DNA of 7,626 nt from assembly GCA_016873375.1 (NCBI GenBank), contig VGXJ01000076.1:1-7626 (forward strand). The letters are read 5' to 3'. The stretch comes from Phycisphaerae bacterium. Its GTDB lineage: Bacteria; Planctomycetota; Phycisphaerae; Phycisphaerales; SM1A02. A program made the position numbers and the translations under genes. This document shows, one piece after another, positions 6,476 through 7,626 of this stretch. Every line of letters starts with the position of its first letter. Position 1 is the first letter of the stretch. Below the pieces are notes generated by a model. The model was not told the DNA's origin, made no database searches, and worked only from the letters and a program-made list of their open reading frames with translations.

Positions 6476-7271
6476 GCGGTTTCGCGTCGAGTCCGAAGGT
6501 GCGCAGCCAGAACGCGGTGCCCGCATCCTTGGCGATGGCGCCCATGCGACCGAATCCCGAATGCTCGAAGGGCGCACCGGTAGACGCGAAGGCAAGCAGT
6601 TCGATGCGCTCTTGGTGCACCGCGCGCGAACGCAGCGCGTCGAGGAAGCGGCGCTGGCCGTCGATGGGCACCCATTGGTCGAGCTCCGAGTGGATCGCCA
6701 GCACGGGAACCTCCCGCCACGCCGCAAGATGATCGATGGGATTCAAGGCCCGCACGAGGTCCATCGGCCAGGCCGCACCAGCCACGCGCTCGCTCCAGTC
6801 ACCGGTCGTGCTCTCGAGCAGCACCCCCATGAAGGCGTGCGCTCGGCAGAGCCGCACCATCGACACCATGCCACCGGCGCTCATGCCGCCAAGGCCCATG
6901 CGGTCGGGATCGAAGCCGTCGAGTTGCCGCACGCACCCGACGATGGCGTCGATCTCGGCCTCGGCACGGCGCACCACGTCTAGGACGCGGCTTGGTGCCT
7001 GCAGCGGGGGATCGATCCGCTCGCCATGCCCTGGCAGGTCAACCGCCACGCAGCCGATCCCCGCACGCAGCCATCGCAGGTAGCGCCCCGGATCGAGCTC
7101 CTTGTTGACCGTGCGGCCGTGGAACCAGAGCACCCATGGCACCGCGCGCAGCGATGGCGAGTGCCCCTCGTCGTGATCGGGATGCATCACGACGGCAGGT
7201 GCGCCGGCCAAGGTCGTCCACCGCGCGTGCCTGCGCAGGCTGTGCGGAAAGCTGCCGCCCAGATCGACCAT
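6468..7271 (-). CDS. Alpha/beta hydrolase (dienelactone hydrolase / S9-like esterase)
   Basis: The product is 267 residues with the features of an alpha/beta hydrolase. WFHGR at 49-53 is the oxyanion-hole region, and GCVAVDLPGHGER (73-85) is the usual strand-turn after it. GMSAGG at 129-134 carries the nucleophile Ser131. LAIHSELDQWVP (191-202) supplies the acid Asp198, and FEHSGF (235-240) the His237. The triad order and spacing match esterases and the prolyl-oligopeptidase-like branch of the superfamily. There is no signal peptide, so it is cytoplasmic; the substrate cannot be told. The ATG at 7271 shares one base with the rsmD stop (TGATG), and AAGGA lies 3 nt upstream, a short spacing; this supports coupled translation from the rsmD message. 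The frame stays open to 7430, but that extension lies inside rsmD and its residues do not look like this family. Confidence 0.87.
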   Translation of the reverse strand: MVDLGGSFPHSLRRHARWTTLAGAPAVVMHPDHDEGHSPSLRAVPWVLWFHGRTVNKELDPGRYLRWLRAGIGCVAVDLPGHGERIDPPLQAPSRVLDVVRRAEAEIDAIVGCVRQLDGFDPDRMGLGGMSAGGMVSMVRLCRAHAFMGVLLESTTGDWSERVAGAAWPMDLVRALNPIDHLAAWREVPVLAIHSELDQWVPIDGQRRFLDALRSRAVHQERIELLAFASTGAPFEHSGFGRMGAIAKDAGTAFWLRTFGLDAKPRA

Positions 7272-7626
7272 CAGTCCTTGGCCTGCGGGGCGAAGAGCAT
7301 CACCCACTGCTCGCTGCCGTAGTGGTGCACCTCGGGGCCGGCAAGCCCCGGGATCGCCCACTCGGCGGCCACGGGTTGGTCCGGCGAGCGCACGACGAGG
7401 AACGACTTGGGTTTCATGACGGGCACGCACGCAGCGAGCTGCGCCTTGACGCGAGCCAGGCCGAGCTCCTCGCGCATCATCGTGAACGGAGGATCCATGA
7501 AGACGATGTCGACAGGTGCAGGCGCGCTCGCGATCGCCACCGGACCGAGGGCATCCGCCATCACGGGAATCGCACGGCTGCCGCAGCCCAGCGCATGCGC
7601 ATTGCCCTGCAGGAGCTGGAAGACAT
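7271..7626 (-). CDS. rsmD: 16S rRNA (guanine-N2-)-methyltransferase RsmD, C-terminal part (5' end beyond right edge)
   Basis: The minus-strand frame is open from the right edge to a TGA at 7273-7271, giving 117 visible residues. It includes VFQLLQGNAHALGCG near the edge, ADALGP (the acidic-strand region), then VDIVFMDPPF, whose DPPF (7495-7484) is the motif IV of N2-guanine methyltransferases, and ends with HHYGSEQWVMLF, similar to the RsmD C-terminal 'YG...v.f'. RsmD uses S-adenosylmethionine to make m2G966 in 16S rRNA during small-subunit assembly. The N-terminal SAM-binding glycine motif should lie beyond the window, so I cannot check that the gene is intact. A GTG/ATG near 7564 is internal: matching RsmD sequence continues upstream of it to the window edge. 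Its stop overlaps the downstream hydrolase start. A related small RNA methyltransferase is the main alternative. Confidence 0.82.
   Translation of the reverse strand, partial: VFQLLQGNAHALGCGSRAIPVMADALGPVAIASAPAPVDIVFMDPPFTMMREELGLARVKAQLAACVPVMKPKSFLVVRSPDQPVAAEWAIPGLAGPEVHHYGSEQWVMLFAPQAKD

Noticed and set aside
1..7626. Frequent GATC/CGATCG words through the window
   Set aside because: They mostly fall in Asp/Ile/Arg codon pairs of coding sequence and show no spacing pattern, so I do not read them as a methylation or binding array.
1..7626. Search for tRNA genes, CRISPR repeats, insertion-sequence ends or T-box/riboswitch leader before valS
   Set aside because: No direct repeats, transposase or structured leader seen; the 25-bp valS upstream gap is far too short for a T-box.

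Overview
The window is G+C-rich (roughly two thirds by eye), densely coding bacterial chromosome. It holds six protein genes plus the start of one more at an edge, and no RNA genes, insertion sequences or CRISPR. The best lineage guess is Planctomycetota, probably class Phycisphaerae. This rests on the large valyl-tRNA synthetase with an inserted CPH-containing segment before the anticodon-binding domain (family knowledge from memory, not searched), on a HExxH lipoprotein-like metallopeptidase of a type common in planctomycetes, and on the scarcity of Shine-Dalgarno sequences. The class assignment is an inference.

Layout, left to right. A minus-strand gene entering from the left edge encodes the N-terminus of a membrane-anchored, AsmA-like protein (1-234). 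Divergent from it is a pteridine-reductase-like short-chain dehydrogenase (304-1029) whose catalytic Tyr position reads Ser. Convergent with that is a TPR lipoprotein on the minus strand (1101-2144). Only 25 bp separate the TPR start from the divergent valS start (2170-5328). That gap contains an A/T-rich near-palindrome exactly midway between the two start codons, which suggests a shared bidirectional promoter giving nearly leaderless mRNAs. valS overlaps by ATGA with a predicted exported zinc metallopeptidase (5325-6458). That pair converges, across 9 bp, on a minus-strand pair made of the C-terminal part of rsmD (7271-7626, 5' end outside the window) and an alpha/beta hydrolase (6468-7271) joined by a TGATG overlap.

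Two genes serve translation: valS charges tRNA-Val and rsmD methylates 16S rRNA. The others are cell-envelope or general metabolic genes sitting in translationally coupled pairs with them. No obvious shared pathway or defence/mobile system is visible; this looks like core chromosome. The points most worth attention are the two lineage-type insertions in ValS, the Ser substitution in the reductase, and the symmetric TPR/valS promoter region.
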